64,000 bases of DNA from contig NZ_FCOX02000002.1 of NCBI RefSeq assembly GCF_900044055.2, forward strand, positions 248,001 to 312,000, in the 5' to 3' direction. Below the pieces are notes generated by a model. The model saw only the letters and a program-made list of their open reading frames with translations, had not been told where the DNA came from and searched no databases. Made by a program: the position numbers and the translations under genes. The stretch is from Caballeronia calidae (GTDB taxonomy: Bacteria; Pseudomonadota; Gammaproteobacteria; Burkholderiales; Burkholderiaceae). Shown in pieces: positions 47,771-57,244 of this stretch (the first letter of the stretch is position 1; every line of letters starts with the position of its first letter).

Positions 47771-47862
47771 CGCTGCTACCCTGTTGCGCTAAATGTTCGT
47801 TGGGTGTTTATCGGCGGGAGGGCGGAAGTCTTTAGCAAGGCGGTAGATTTTGCAACGCGCGC

Positions 47863-49983
47863 CTACCCCGCGCCTTTCAACGCCCCCGCGATCTCCTTCG
47901 CCAGCGCCTCCGCCCGATAAGGCTTGGCCAGCAACGTCACGTTCGGCCGCAACACGCCGTCGTGCGAAATGATGTCGCGCGTATAACCCGACGCGTAAAT
48001 CACCGGCACCGGACGTGGCTGCGAAAACGCCCATTCCGCGAGATCGGCGCACTTCACCCTTCCGGGCATCACGACGTCCGTCAGAATCACGTCCACGTTC
48101 ACGCCGCTTTCGAGCACGCTCATCGCGGCATCGCCGTTCGCTGCGCGCAGCACCGTGTAATGCATCGCTTCGAGCATCGCAACGGTCGATGTCAGCACCG
48201 CCGCGTCATCCTCGACGACGAGCACGGTCGCGCCGCCCGCATGTTCCGTCGGCGCATCGCAGGCGGGCTGCGCGGTTTCGTCTTCGAAGCTGCGCGGGAA
48301 GAACATCTCCACCGTCGTGCCCACGCCGACCGTGCTCGACACCGCGATATGCCCGCCCGTCTGCTTGACGAAGCCGAACACCATCGACAAACCGAGGCCG
48401 GTGCCGTGGCCTTCGGGCTTCGTCGTGTAGAACGGCTCGAACGCGCGCTCGAGCACTTCGGGCCCCATGCCCGCGCCCGTATCCGATGCGGACAGCCTCA
48501 CGTATTCGCCCGGAGGCAGGTCCTTGCCCTCGCACGCCGCCGCGTCCAGCACTTCGTTCGAGCAGGCGAGCGTGAGCTTGCCGTCGCCGCACATCGCGTC
48601 GCGCGCATTGATCGCGAGATTGAGCAGCGCGTTCTCCAGCTGATTGCGGTCCGCGCAGAAGTTCCACGCGCGTTCGGCCAGCAACGCGCCGATGAGCACC
48701 GATGGCCCGACCGCGTGCTGCAAAAGCTCGTGCATTTCATCGAACAGACGCCGCGGATTGATCACGACCGGCGATTGCGGCTGCCGCCGCGCGAACGACA
48801 GCAATTGCGAAGCGAGCTTCGCGCCGCGCTGCACGGCTTCCATCGCGGCCTGCACGCGCTCGGGCACGCGGCTGTCGTTCGGCGGAAGATACTGCAGCAA
48901 TTGCAGATTGCCGCTGATCGCCTGCAGCGTGTTGTTGAAATCATGCGCGACGCCGCCCGTCATCGCGCCGAGCGCTTCCATCTTCAGGCTTTGACGCAAC
49001 TGCGCTTCCACGGCGATGCGCGCGGCCACCGCTTCCGAGATCTTGTCCTCGAGGCCGCGCGTCAGTTCCTTGAGGCTCTCCTCCGCGATCTTGCGATCAT
49101 GGATGTCGATGATCACGCCCGTGAAGCGCATCGGCCGGGCGGCTTCGTCGTATTCGCATCGTCCGGTGGCGAGAATCCATCTCCAGCCGGAATCGGCCGA
49201 ACGGATGCGATATTCCGCGCGATACGGCTCGTTGTCGCGCACGGTCCGCGCGATGAGCGACACGATGCGCTCGCGGTCCTCCGGATGAATGACCGCGAAC
49301 GCGGCCGCGATCGGCACGCCGGCCGCGACCTGATCGAGCGAAAACGAAAACGTCCGCGCGAAGCGTTCGTCGCCCTTCACGCGATCGTCCGCGATCTCCC
49401 ACACGAACGTGCCGAGCACCGCGCCCGAATTGAGCGCGAGCTGCAGCCGTTCGTTGGCTTCGCGAAACGCCGCTTCGGCTTCGGCGCGCGTGCGTTCGAG
49501 CAGCACGCGCCCGGTCGTTTCGACGACGATCGCGAGCACGCCGACCGGCACGCCTTCATTCGACGCGACCGGGCTGTAATGCAGATCGAGCCACACGTCT
49601 GCATCGCGTCCGTCGCGCGGCAGCACGAAGCTGATGTCGTGATACGACAGGGATTCGCCGCGTAAGCCCGTATCCACCACGTTGCGGTTGAACGCGGCCG
49701 CTTCCGGCCATGCATCTTCGATCGGCAGGCCGAGAATGTGCGGATGACGCCCGCCGGAAAAGCTCGCGTAGGCGTCGTTATAGAGCAGCGTGCCTTCCTC
49801 GCCCCACAGCACCGCCATCGGCAACGCGTTGCGCAGCATCACCTGCACGACCGAGCGCAGCACTTGCGGCCATTCGTCGATGGCGCCGAGCGGCGTGGCG
49901 CGCCAGTCGAAATCGCGGATGGCGCGTGCCGTCTCGCCAATCCATGAATCGAGTTGACGATGGTCGGAGATATTCGAGGTCAA
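47863..49983 (-). CDS. Hybrid histidine kinase with PAS domains and receiver
   Basis: A 706-residue cytoplasmic sensor kinase (no membrane segment seen). Two PAS domains (about 45-155 and 180-300) precede a HisKA domain whose phosphoacceptor is His347 in GGVAHDFNN. The ATP-binding domain has NLAINARDAM (N box), DTGAGM (G1) and GTGLGLSM (G2). A C-terminal receiver (about 586-700) carries Asp636 in ILTDVVMPG. No separate output domain is present, so an unlinked regulator or phosphotransfer protein is expected. It is 92 bp upstream of the GGDEF/EAL gene on the same strand. Confidence 0.93.
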   Translation of the reverse strand: MTSNISDHRQLDSWIGETARAIRDFDWRATPLGAIDEWPQVLRSVVQVMLRNALPMAVLWGEEGTLLYNDAYASFSGGRHPHILGLPIEDAWPEAAAFNRNVVDTGLRGESLSYHDISFVLPRDGRDADVWLDLHYSPVASNEGVPVGVLAIVVETTGRVLLERTRAEAEAAFREANERLQLALNSGAVLGTFVWEIADDRVKGDERFARTFSFSLDQVAAGVPIAAAFAVIHPEDRERIVSLIARTVRDNEPYRAEYRIRSADSGWRWILATGRCEYDEAARPMRFTGVIIDIHDRKIAEESLKELTRGLEDKISEAVAARIAVEAQLRQSLKMEALGAMTGGVAHDFNNTLQAISGNLQLLQYLPPNDSRVPERVQAAMEAVQRGAKLASQLLSFARRQPQSPVVINPRRLFDEMHELLQHAVGPSVLIGALLAERAWNFCADRNQLENALLNLAINARDAMCGDGKLTLACSNEVLDAAACEGKDLPPGEYVRLSASDTGAGMGPEVLERAFEPFYTTKPEGHGTGLGLSMVFGFVKQTGGHIAVSSTVGVGTTVEMFFPRSFEDETAQPACDAPTEHAGGATVLVVEDDAAVLTSTVAMLEAMHYTVLRAANGDAAMSVLESGVNVDVILTDVVMPGRVKCADLAEWAFSQPRPVPVIYASGYTRDIISHDGVLRPNVTLLAKPYRAEALAKEIAGALKGAG

Positions 49984-50109
49984 AGCCTGCCTTTACGTGT
50001 CGAAATAATCGTGCCGCGCCTGGCGGATTCGACAGCATAAAGGCTAATGCGGCGTCGCGTGGATGCATCGTGCGCCGCGCGGGCGGACGAAAGCTGGACG
50101 CTGCCGGAA

Positions 50110-50748
50110 TCAAACGTGCTTGGGCTTGCGCACGGCCCGCACCTTGCCCGTGCGTCCGCCGCCGCAGAAGAAGCGCTCGCGACCGTCCGATTCGAGCCCC
50201 GACACGCCCACGCCTTCCGGCATCTCCAGCCGCTCGATGACCTCGCCCGATTGCGGATCGATGTGCCGCAGCTCGCTCTCGTCGCCTTCCCACGTGGCAT
50301 GCCACAGCTCGCCGTCGGTCCACGTCACGCCCGTGACGAAGCGGTTCGACTCGATGGTGCGCAAGATCGCGCCATCGCGCGGATCGACCTGATGAATCTT
50401 GCGCTCGTTGTATTGCCCGACCCACAGCGTGCCCTCGGCCCACGCGAGACCCGAGTCCGCGCCGCCGCCGGGCGCCGGAATCGTCGATAGCACGCGGCCC
50501 GTCTTCGGATCGATCTTCTGAATGCGGTCCTCGGCGATCTGAAACAGATGCTCGCCGTCGAAAGCCGTGCCCGCGTGCGCGGCGACATTCAGCGAGCGCT
50601 CTTTCTCGCCGCTCTCCGGATCGAAGGCGTTGAGCGTGTCGCCGGCGGCGAACCATACGCGCTCGCCGTCCCACGTGACGCCGTGCACGCCTTCGATGTC
50701 CGCAAAAGGTCCGTATTCGCGGATGATTTCCGCCTTTGCGCGTTTCAT
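50110..50748 (-). CDS. Beta-propeller protein, glutamine-cyclotransferase/Vgb-like
   Basis: A 212-residue cytosolic protein of five or six short propeller repeats, each with a hydrophobic strand and D-P-x-(D/T/S)-G turn: LNAFDPESGE, IQKIDPKTGRVL, IHQVDPRDGAIL, RHIDPQSGEVIE. GVTWTDGELWHATWEGDES is characteristic of YncE/Vgb- and glutaminyl-cyclase-like propellers. Start 50748 has AGGAGG 8 nt upstream. No signal peptide. The catalytic residues of glutaminyl cyclase cannot be verified here. It lies 34 bp from the end of the TPR/HTH regulator on the same strand and may be controlled by it. Confidence 0.78.
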   Translation of the reverse strand: MKRAKAEIIREYGPFADIEGVHGVTWDGERVWFAAGDTLNAFDPESGEKERSLNVAAHAGTAFDGEHLFQIAEDRIQKIDPKTGRVLSTIPAPGGGADSGLAWAEGTLWVGQYNERKIHQVDPRDGAILRTIESNRFVTGVTWTDGELWHATWEGDESELRHIDPQSGEVIERLEMPEGVGVSGLESDGRERFFCGGGRTGKVRAVRKPKHV

Positions 50749-50782
50749 GTCGCCGTCCTCCTGATGTGATCGTGCTTTCATG

Positions 50783-52003
50783 CTAGTCACTCGCGAGCTC
50801 GACGGGGAGTAACAAGGCCGTCGTGAATCCCGGCATCGGCGGTGTGGTCCAGCGGCGCGCACGGCCGCGTCCGAACGACTGGACCTTGCCGCTCGCGGCG
50901 AGCGCGTCGAGCGAGCGCTGCACCGTGCGCTGGCTCGCGCCGAGCGCGATCGCGAGCGCCGAGCTCGACCACGATTCGCCATCGGCGAGAAACGCGAGCA
51001 GCGGCGCGTATGCGTCCTCGACGGGCGGCGCGAGCACGGCCACGTCGCGTGCATGACGCGGCTTCAGCGCGAAGCCGCGCGGCGTCGCGTCGATGTCCGC
51101 GTGGCCGCGCAGCATCGTGCGCAGCCTGCCCATCTCGACGCGCAGCCGCGCGCGATGCGTCTCGTCGGCTTCCCGGATGCGAAACGCGCGCAGGATCAGC
51201 GCATCGCGCGGCACATCGCCGGGCCATGCCTCGGCCAGCAGACGCGCGAGCGTGAAGAGCACGGGGCGCGTCGAGAGCGACATCGACGTGCCGTTTTCGC
51301 GCACGCACAGACGGCACGCATCGACGACGAACGCATTCGAAGCGAACAGCGTCTCCACTTCGTCGAGCAGCAACAGCCGCTCTTCTCCCTGCGCGATGAC
51401 ACGCGCGGCGGGCGCGCGCAGGATGCGCCACGCGCTGTCCACTTCGGCGGCCAGCGCCGGAATGCCCGCGTGCCGCGCGGCATCGGTTGCGCGATCGAGC
51501 GCGGTGCGTGCCGCTTTCGTCTGAAGACGCCGCATCGCGATGCCCGCGGCGATCAGCTCATGCGCCGTCCGCGACGCGGCCGGAAGCGCTTCCGGTTCCA
51601 GCGCGGCGAGCATGCGCGCGGCATCGTCGATCCGTCCGATGAGAAGCGCGCGACGCACTTCCAGATAGCGCGCATGCGCGGCGTTCACGCGGTCGCCGTG
51701 CGCTTCGAGAATCGCGCGCGCGTGATCGAGCGCCTTCGCGGGCCACGTGAGATCGCGCGATGCCAGCGCGATCTCCGCTTCCGCGACGATGCAGCGCGAG
51801 CGCGCCAGCGCCTCCTTCGCGCCGAACGCGCGCGCCGCGCTTTTGAGGAGCGCACGCGCCCGCGCGAAGTCGCCGAGCTGCGCCATCGCGATGCCGCGCA
51901 ACGCGAGCGCACTCGCGTCGTCGCGCAGCGCGATGCGGTTCAGCGCGCCGAGCGGATCACCCGCCGCGAGCGCGCGCGCCGCCGCCGTGATCAGCGAATC
52001 CAT
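50783..52003 (-). CDS. TPR-like/winged-helix transcriptional regulator
   Basis: A 406-residue protein. The N-terminal half (about 1-200) is Ala/Arg/Leu-rich with helical repeats of TPR type (DFARARALLKSAARAF, DARALL-like spacing). The middle has a cysteine in VDACRLCVRENGT followed by an OmpR-like winged helix with LARLLAEAW and LRVEMGRLRTML. The C-terminus has ALAIALGASQRTVQRSLDAL, a second clear recognition helix, plus basic RGRARRW. It is divergent from the DUF2182 gene at 52103 and upstream of the propeller gene. Ligand unknown. Confidence 0.8.
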   Translation of the reverse strand: MDSLITAAARALAAGDPLGALNRIALRDDASALALRGIAMAQLGDFARARALLKSAARAFGAKEALARSRCIVAEAEIALASRDLTWPAKALDHARAILEAHGDRVNAAHARYLEVRRALLIGRIDDAARMLAALEPEALPAASRTAHELIAAGIAMRRLQTKAARTALDRATDAARHAGIPALAAEVDSAWRILRAPAARVIAQGEERLLLLDEVETLFASNAFVVDACRLCVRENGTSMSLSTRPVLFTLARLLAEAWPGDVPRDALILRAFRIREADETHRARLRVEMGRLRTMLRGHADIDATPRGFALKPRHARDVAVLAPPVEDAYAPLLAFLADGESWSSSALAIALGASQRTVQRSLDALAASGKVQSFGRGRARRWTTPPMPGFTTALLLPVELASD

Positions 52004-52102
52004 GCGAATCCCGACACACTTGTCACTCCTTTGCGATGGATGTCCGCGACTAATCTAACACCGTACCCGACGCGCGCCGGACCAATGCAAAGGAGCGAGA
52101 GC

Positions 52103-52900
52103 ATGAACGCGCTGACCGCCATCATCGAAAAAGAGGCCGCGCATGTTACGCGCCGCCGCTTCTTCTTCGCCGCCGCTCTCGTTTTCATGGCGAGCGTGGC
52201 CATTACTTATGCGCTGCACAGGTCGATGTCATCGATGAATGAAATCCCGATGCCCGGCGGCTGGATGCTTTCGCCCACCTTCACGCCGATGTGCGGCCGC
52301 ACGTGGCTGCGCGCGGCCGCATCGTTCATCGGCATGTGGATCGCGATGATGACCGCGATGATGCTGCCTTCGTTCGCGCCGTTTCTATGGCGATATCGCG
52401 CGATGCTCGAACGCGCGGGATCGACGCGCGTCACGCGTCGTTCGCTGATCATGGCGACGGCCTACTTCGGTGTGTGGACGGCGCTCGGCATCGCGGTCTT
52501 CGCGCTCGGTACGCTATTCACCGAAGTCACGATGCGCGCGGCTTCGATCGCGCGTTGCGTTCCGTTAGCGAGTGGCGGTGTCCTGTTGTTGGCGGGCGCT
52601 TATCAGCGTTCGAACTGGCATGGGCATCTGCTGGCATGCTGTCGCAGCGTCGCGGAGCCGCACATCGCCGCATGGCGCGACGGCATGTGTCACGGACTGC
52701 ATTGCATCGCGTGCTGCGCGGGCCTGACCGCCGCGCTGCTCGTCTTCGGCGTGATGGAGCCGCACACGATGGCGCTCGTCACGCTCGCGATCACCGCCGA
52801 ACGTCTGCTTCCTTCCGGCATGCACGTGGGGCGGGTGATCGGCATCGTGCTCGTGCTGCTCGGCTGCATGGCGATCGTCGCAGCGGCAATGGTTCGATAA
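52103..52900 (+). CDS. DUF2182 integral membrane protein
   Basis: A 265-residue membrane protein with about six segments, of the DUF2182 family (predicted metal-binding inner-membrane proteins). Family segments include GMWIAMMTAMMLPSFAP (Met-rich helix), CHGLHCIACCAG (Cys/His cluster in or near the membrane) and MEPHTMALV. The cluster of three Cys and two His around residue 195 is a candidate metal site. AAAGGAG lies 7 nt before the ATG. It is divergent from the TPR/HTH regulator. Function unknown; a metal- or copper-related role is only inferred. Confidence 0.85.
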   Translation: MNALTAIIEKEAAHVTRRRFFFAAALVFMASVAITYALHRSMSSMNEIPMPGGWMLSPTFTPMCGRTWLRAAASFIGMWIAMMTAMMLPSFAPFLWRYRAMLERAGSTRVTRRSLIMATAYFGVWTALGIAVFALGTLFTEVTMRAASIARCVPLASGGVLLLAGAYQRSNWHGHLLACCRSVAEPHIAAWRDGMCHGLHCIACCAGLTAALLVFGVMEPHTMALVTLAITAERLLPSGMHVGRVIGIVLVLLGCMAIVAAAMVR

Positions 52901-52927
52901 CGCGCGCGCACTGCTCCCGCCGCGTCT

Positions 52928-53956
52928 TCATCGCGACAGACGGCTCGCCACGGCATGCACACCCAGCACGCAAACCATGCCGATGACGCCGCCCGCGAGC
53001 ACATGCGTGAGCCGTTCGAAGGCATCGGCGGCGGACTGATTCGCGAGCATGATGGCGAGCGCCACGAACAGGCAGCGAAAGAAATACGCGACGATATAAC
53101 GCTGAAACGCGACGAGCGTGAGAAACACGGCGAGCGTCGCGAGCGTGACGGCCATGCTCGAATGCGGCACCACGAAGCGCCCGAGCGCGACGCCGATCGG
53201 CACACCGGCCATCACGCCGATCGCACGGTTCGTAAGCTTCGCGCGCGCCGTATCCACCGCGCCCGTCACGATGCTGGCCGCGCCCCAGATCACCCATTGC
53301 GCGTTCTCCATGCGCCAGTAGACGACCATCACCGCCGCAATGCCGACGCCCGCGAGCATCGCGGTGAGATCTTCGCCGAAGGGCTCGCGCGAGCCGAAGT
53401 CATCGAGATTGGACCAGCGCGTCGCGGGCTTGCCGCGCGATCGTATATAGGCCGACAGCACGGCGGGCACGAGCGCGACGATCAGATAAGGCAGCCACGC
53501 CGGCGCCGCGCGCATCAACGCATCGACGGTGCGCCCGCCGTGAAGCTCGTTCGCGAGAATGAGCACCGGAATGAAGGTCCAGTTGCCGAGCGCGCGCAAC
53601 TTGTTGCCGCGCGCTGCAAGCAGGATCACGCCCGCCGCGAGCATCATGCATGAGATGACGAAGAACGCCGGCACCAGCTCGGCGAGCAGCATCAGATACG
53701 TGCCCGCGATGATCGCAAGCCCGTGCGCGGCGACGCCCAACGGTCTGAGCGCGAGCTTGTCTTCCGCGATGACGGTCGCGATCGCGAGCAGCGACGCCTT
53801 CATCCACAGCGCGTTGCCCGTCGCCAGGGCGAGCGCGACGAACGGCAACAGCGCGGCGGCTGCGTGCACGAGCGGCCAGATCCTGATCTCGCTGGCGAGA
53901 CGAAATTGCTGCGGCGCGTCGGCGGGCATGCGCGGATTCCCGGTGTGAGTCCGCAT
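52928..53956 (-). CDS. FUSC-like inner-membrane protein
   Basis: A 342-residue protein with about ten hydrophobic segments in two halves, separated by a charged loop with RGKPATRWSNLDDFGSREPF. This is like the membrane half of FUSC/fusaric-acid-resistance (DUF2955-type) proteins, which lack the cytosolic part. An in-frame ATG at 53929 is as plausible as 53956 because GGGA lies 8 nt before it. It converges on the DUF2182 gene and is divergent from the DapA-superfamily gene. Substrate unknown; aromatic acid efflux is typical of relatives. Confidence 0.75.
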   Translation of the reverse strand: MRTHTGNPRMPADAPQQFRLASEIRIWPLVHAAAALLPFVALALATGNALWMKASLLAIATVIAEDKLALRPLGVAAHGLAIIAGTYLMLLAELVPAFFVISCMMLAAGVILLAARGNKLRALGNWTFIPVLILANELHGGRTVDALMRAAPAWLPYLIVALVPAVLSAYIRSRGKPATRWSNLDDFGSREPFGEDLTAMLAGVGIAAVMVVYWRMENAQWVIWGAASIVTGAVDTARAKLTNRAIGVMAGVPIGVALGRFVVPHSSMAVTLATLAVFLTLVAFQRYIVAYFFRCLFVALAIMLANQSAADAFERLTHVLAGGVIGMVCVLGVHAVASRLSR

Positions 53957-54161
53957 GAAGTGTAGGATGGTTTTCGGCGTCTTCTAAAGGGCGTCGTTTT
54001 CATTGCAGCGTAATAACCGCTGGTAATCACCCCATCAGCGGAATTCAATAGACGGCTATCGCACAGTTTGCGAGACTGCTTTGCGTGGCAATGCAGCGCA
54101 AGCCGGGACGACTCACGCAGGCTCGTTCCGCGTCCAGAACAATCACAGGAGACACACTTCG

Positions 54162-55082
54162 ATGGCTGCACCGACTTATCGCGGCGTATTTCCCGTCGCG
54201 CCGACCATCTTCGACGACCAGGGCCGGCTCGATCTCGAAGGCCAGAAGCGCGCGATCGACTTCATGATCGATGCCGGCTCGCACGGCGTATGCATACTCG
54301 CGAACTTCTCCGAGCAGTTCGCGCTATCGGACGCGGAGCGCGATACCGTTCAACGCACCGTGCTCGAACACGTGGCGGGCCGCGTGCCCGTCATCGTCAC
54401 GACGACGCATTTCAGCTCGCGTGTCTGCGCCGAGCGCAGCCGTGCCGCGCAGGACGCGGGCGCGGCGATGGTCATGATCATGCCGCCGTATCACGGCGCG
54501 ACCATTCGCGTCGGCGAGCGCGGCATTCACGAGTTCTATCGCGAAGTGTCCAATGCGATCGACATCCCGATCATGATCCAGGACGCGCCCGTCGCGGGCA
54601 CGCCGCTCTCCGCATCGTTTCTCGCGAAGCTCTCGCGCGATATCGAGCACGTGTCGTACTTCAAGATCGAAACGGCGCAGGCCGCGTCGAAGCTGCGCGA
54701 ACTGATCGAGCTCGGCGGCGATGCGATCGTCGGTCCGTGGGACGGCGAGGAAGCCATCACATTGATGCCCGACTTCGACGCGGGCGCGACCGGCGCGATG
54801 ACGGGCGGCGGCTATCCGGACGGCATTCGCAAGATCGTCGATGCCTACTTCGCGGGCGATACGGAAAAGGCCGCGGAGCTGTATCAGCAATGGCTTCCGC
54901 TCATCAACTACGAGAACCGGCAATGCGGTCTCGCCGCGTGCAAGACCCTGATGAAGGAAGGCGGCGTGATTCGCTCGGATGCGGTGCGTCATCCGCTCGC
55001 GCCGATGCATCCCGCCGTGCGCGAAGGGCTGATGAAAGTCGCGCGCAGGCTCGATCCGCTCGTGCTGCGCTGGGGACACTGA
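54162..55082 (+). CDS. DapA-superfamily lyase or aldolase
   Basis: A 306-residue TIM barrel of the class I aldolase/dihydrodipicolinate synthase superfamily. The Schiff-base Lys is K168 in YFKIE and MPPYHG supplies a strand-4 Tyr. The YNVPxR tract of true dihydrodipicolinate synthase is replaced by MIQDAPVAG, so lysine biosynthesis is unlikely. Sugar-acid or keto-acid lyases and dehydratases are more probable. AGGAG lies 10 nt before the start. It abuts the convergent LysR gene (1-bp spacing) but that regulator more likely serves the OYE gene. Confidence 0.88.
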   Translation: MAAPTYRGVFPVAPTIFDDQGRLDLEGQKRAIDFMIDAGSHGVCILANFSEQFALSDAERDTVQRTVLEHVAGRVPVIVTTTHFSSRVCAERSRAAQDAGAAMVMIMPPYHGATIRVGERGIHEFYREVSNAIDIPIMIQDAPVAGTPLSASFLAKLSRDIEHVSYFKIETAQAASKLRELIELGGDAIVGPWDGEEAITLMPDFDAGATGAMTGGGYPDGIRKIVDAYFAGDTEKAAELYQQWLPLINYENRQCGLAACKTLMKEGGVIRSDAVRHPLAPMHPAVREGLMKVARRLDPLVLRWGH

Positions 55083-56009
55083 TCAACGGCGCGTTGCGGT
55101 CGAACGCTTCTTCTTCGGCTCCGCCTTCATCGCGGGAACGCCCACGCGTTCCCGCAAATACTGCACGGCCCGCGCGCATCGCGCGGGCAGCGGCCATTCG
55201 GCGCGGCGAATGAGCCACATCGTATCGTGCACCGGCGCGCCGCACTCCACGACGGCGATCGCTTCCGGCTTGCCGAACGCGATGCGCGCATATCGCGGTA
55301 TCACGGTAAAGCCGAGCCCGCGCGCGACGAACTCCAGAATGAGGCTGATCTGGTTGCTGTAGCCTTGCCGCCGCAGGCTGCCGACGCCCGGATTGCCCGG
55401 AAAGCGCCGGCTCAACAGGCGAATCGCCGTGGCATGCCCTTCCGGATAGTCGATGAAGCCGAGCCGTTCGAGATCGCTCCACTCATGCACCTCCACGTTC
55501 GCGGGCACGACGAGTTCGAGCGGCTCCTCGATGAACTTGGTCGCTGCAAGACGCGGATCGTCGGGCTTCAATGCCACGATGCCCAGATCGTAACGGCTCT
55601 CCAGCACGGCTTCGAGCACTTCGGCATCCGGCGCGAAACGATGGCGCATCGTCCATTCGGGGCGCTGCTGCTGCAGATCGAGCAATAGCGGAAACAGCAC
55701 GAGCCCGATGCTGCCCCGCGTGATGAGGCCGATCTCGCCCGCTTCGTCCTCGCTGTCGGACAGGCGCGATGCGAGACGTTTGCCCGCCAGCTCCATTTCA
55801 TCGCAGTAGTCGATGAGCGCCCTGCCCGCCGGCGTGAGTTCGATGCCACGCGGGCGGCGAACCACGAGCAGCCCCAGCTCGTCTTCGAGATGGCGGAGAT
55901 GCTGGCTCACGGCGGCCTGCGTCAGATCGAGCCTTTCAGCGGCGCGCGTGAAGTTGCCGAGATCGACGAGCGCAAGAAAGGTGCGCAGCCATTGCGGATT
56001 GAGTATCAC
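55083..56009 (-). CDS. LysR-family transcriptional regulator
   Basis: A 308-residue LTTR with the N-terminal winged helix LRTFLALVDLGNFTRAAERLDLTQAAVSQHL and the wing ending VVRRPRGIELTPAG. The effector domain (about 90-295) shows LVLFPLLLDLQQQRPEW. It starts at 56009, seven bp from a near-perfect T-N11-A palindrome, suggesting self-repression and control of the divergent old yellow enzyme gene at 56121. The inducer is unknown. Confidence 0.92.
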   Translation of the reverse strand: MILNPQWLRTFLALVDLGNFTRAAERLDLTQAAVSQHLRHLEDELGLLVVRRPRGIELTPAGRALIDYCDEMELAGKRLASRLSDSEDEAGEIGLITRGSIGLVLFPLLLDLQQQRPEWTMRHRFAPDAEVLEAVLESRYDLGIVALKPDDPRLAATKFIEEPLELVVPANVEVHEWSDLERLGFIDYPEGHATAIRLLSRRFPGNPGVGSLRRQGYSNQISLILEFVARGLGFTVIPRYARIAFGKPEAIAVVECGAPVHDTMWLIRRAEWPLPARCARAVQYLRERVGVPAMKAEPKKKRSTATRR

Positions 56010-56015
56010 GAAAAT

Positions 56016-56030
56016 TTATTGATTCGATAA
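56016..56030. promoter_or_regulatory. LysR-type T-N11-A box in the LysR/OYE divergon
   Basis: TTATTGATTCGATAA is a 15-bp palindrome with one mismatch and T-N11-A form, the standard LTTR half-site pair. It lies 7 bp from the LysR start codon and 91 bp before the OYE start. Binding by the adjacent LysR is inferred. Confidence 0.68.
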
Positions 56031-56120
56031 TCTGCGGATAGTTTTCATTATGACACTGACCGTTTATCCTCGAGACCTCAATTCAATTCGACTTCGGTCA
56101 TCCGAACCAGAGAATCTCAG

Positions 56121-57221
56121 ATGTCAGCACTCTTCGCTCCGTTCAAACTGAAGGACGTCACGCTGCGCAATCGCATCGCCATTCCGCCGATGTGCCAGTA
56201 CAGCGCCATCGACGGCTTCGTCAACGACTGGCACCTCAGTCATTATGCGAGCCTGGCGCGCGGCGGCGCGGGCCTCGTGATCGTCGAGGCGACGGGCGTG
56301 TCGCCGGAAGGCCGCATCACGCCGGGCTGCACGGGCCTCTGGGACGACGCGCACATCGAAGGCATGAAGCGCGTTGCCGAGGCGATCAAGGCGGCGGGCG
56401 CGGTGCCCGGCATCCAGATCGCGCATGCGGGCCGCAAGGCGAGCGCGAACCGTCCGTGGGAAGGCGACGATCACATCTCCCCCGACGATGCGCGCGGCTG
56501 GGACACGCTCGCGCCTTCGGCCGTCGCGTTCGGCGCGGGCCTGCCGAAAGTGCCGAAGGCGATGAGCCTGGACGACATCGAGCGCGTGAAGGCGGACTTC
56601 GCGGCGGCCGCGCGCCGTGCACGTGAAGCGGGCTTCGAATGGCTCGAACTGCACTTCGCGCACGGCTATCTCGCGCAGAGCTTCTTCTCCGTCGATGCGA
56701 ACCAGCGCGATGACGAATACGGCGGCGATCTCGCGGGGCGCAGCCGCTTCCTCGTCGAGACCTTCGATGCGGTGCGCGAAGTGTGGCCGCAGAACCTGCC
56801 GTTGACGGCGCGTTTCGGCGTCATCGAATACGATGGCCGCGATGAAGCCACGCTGAAGGAGTCGATCGAACTGACGAAGACCTTGCGCCGCAAAGGCCTC
56901 GATCTGATGAGCGTGAGCGTCGGCTTTTCCACGCCTGCTGCGCGCATTCCGTGGGGTCCGGCGTTTCTCGGCCCGATAGCGGAACGCGTGCGGCGTGAAG
57001 CGGAGATTCCCGTTGCATCGGCATGGGGTTTCGATTCGCCGCCCAACGCGGAACACGCTGTCGAATCAGGTCAGCTCGACCTCGTGATGATCGGCCGCGC
57101 GCATCTTTCGAATCCGCATTGGCCGTATCAGGCAGCGAAGCAGTTGAAGGTCGAGCGGCCTTCGTGGGCCTTGCCCGCGCCGTATGCGCATTGGCTCGAA
57201 CGCTACGCCGTGGCGGAATGA
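56121..57221 (+). CDS. Old yellow enzyme, XenA/YqjM-like NADPH:flavin oxidoreductase
   Basis: A 366-residue FMN-dependent ene-reductase of the thermophilic-like OYE group. PPMCQYSA carries Cys25, the redox-tuning cysteine of XenA/YqjM; HFAHGYLAQSFFS supplies the substrate-binding His pair (HxxH), and VMIGRAHLSNPHWPYQAA is the FMN phosphate-binding end. It reduces activated C=C bonds of enones and nitro compounds. The start has AGAG-type sequence 7 nt upstream. It is divergent from the LysR gene and ended by a strong terminator. Confidence 0.94.
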   Translation: MSALFAPFKLKDVTLRNRIAIPPMCQYSAIDGFVNDWHLSHYASLARGGAGLVIVEATGVSPEGRITPGCTGLWDDAHIEGMKRVAEAIKAAGAVPGIQIAHAGRKASANRPWEGDDHISPDDARGWDTLAPSAVAFGAGLPKVPKAMSLDDIERVKADFAAAARRAREAGFEWLELHFAHGYLAQSFFSVDANQRDDEYGGDLAGRSRFLVETFDAVREVWPQNLPLTARFGVIEYDGRDEATLKESIELTKTLRRKGLDLMSVSVGFSTPAARIPWGPAFLGPIAERVRREAEIPVASAWGFDSPPNAEHAVESGQLDLVMIGRAHLSNPHWPYQAAKQLKVERPSWALPAPYAHWLERYAVAE

Positions 57222-57244
57222 GCGTGGGGTGCTCGTGATGTGAA

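Noticed and set aside
54162..55082. Dihydrodipicolinate synthase (lysine biosynthesis)
   Set aside because: The YNVPxR active-site strand is replaced by MIQDAP, and the gene context is not lysine biosynthesis.
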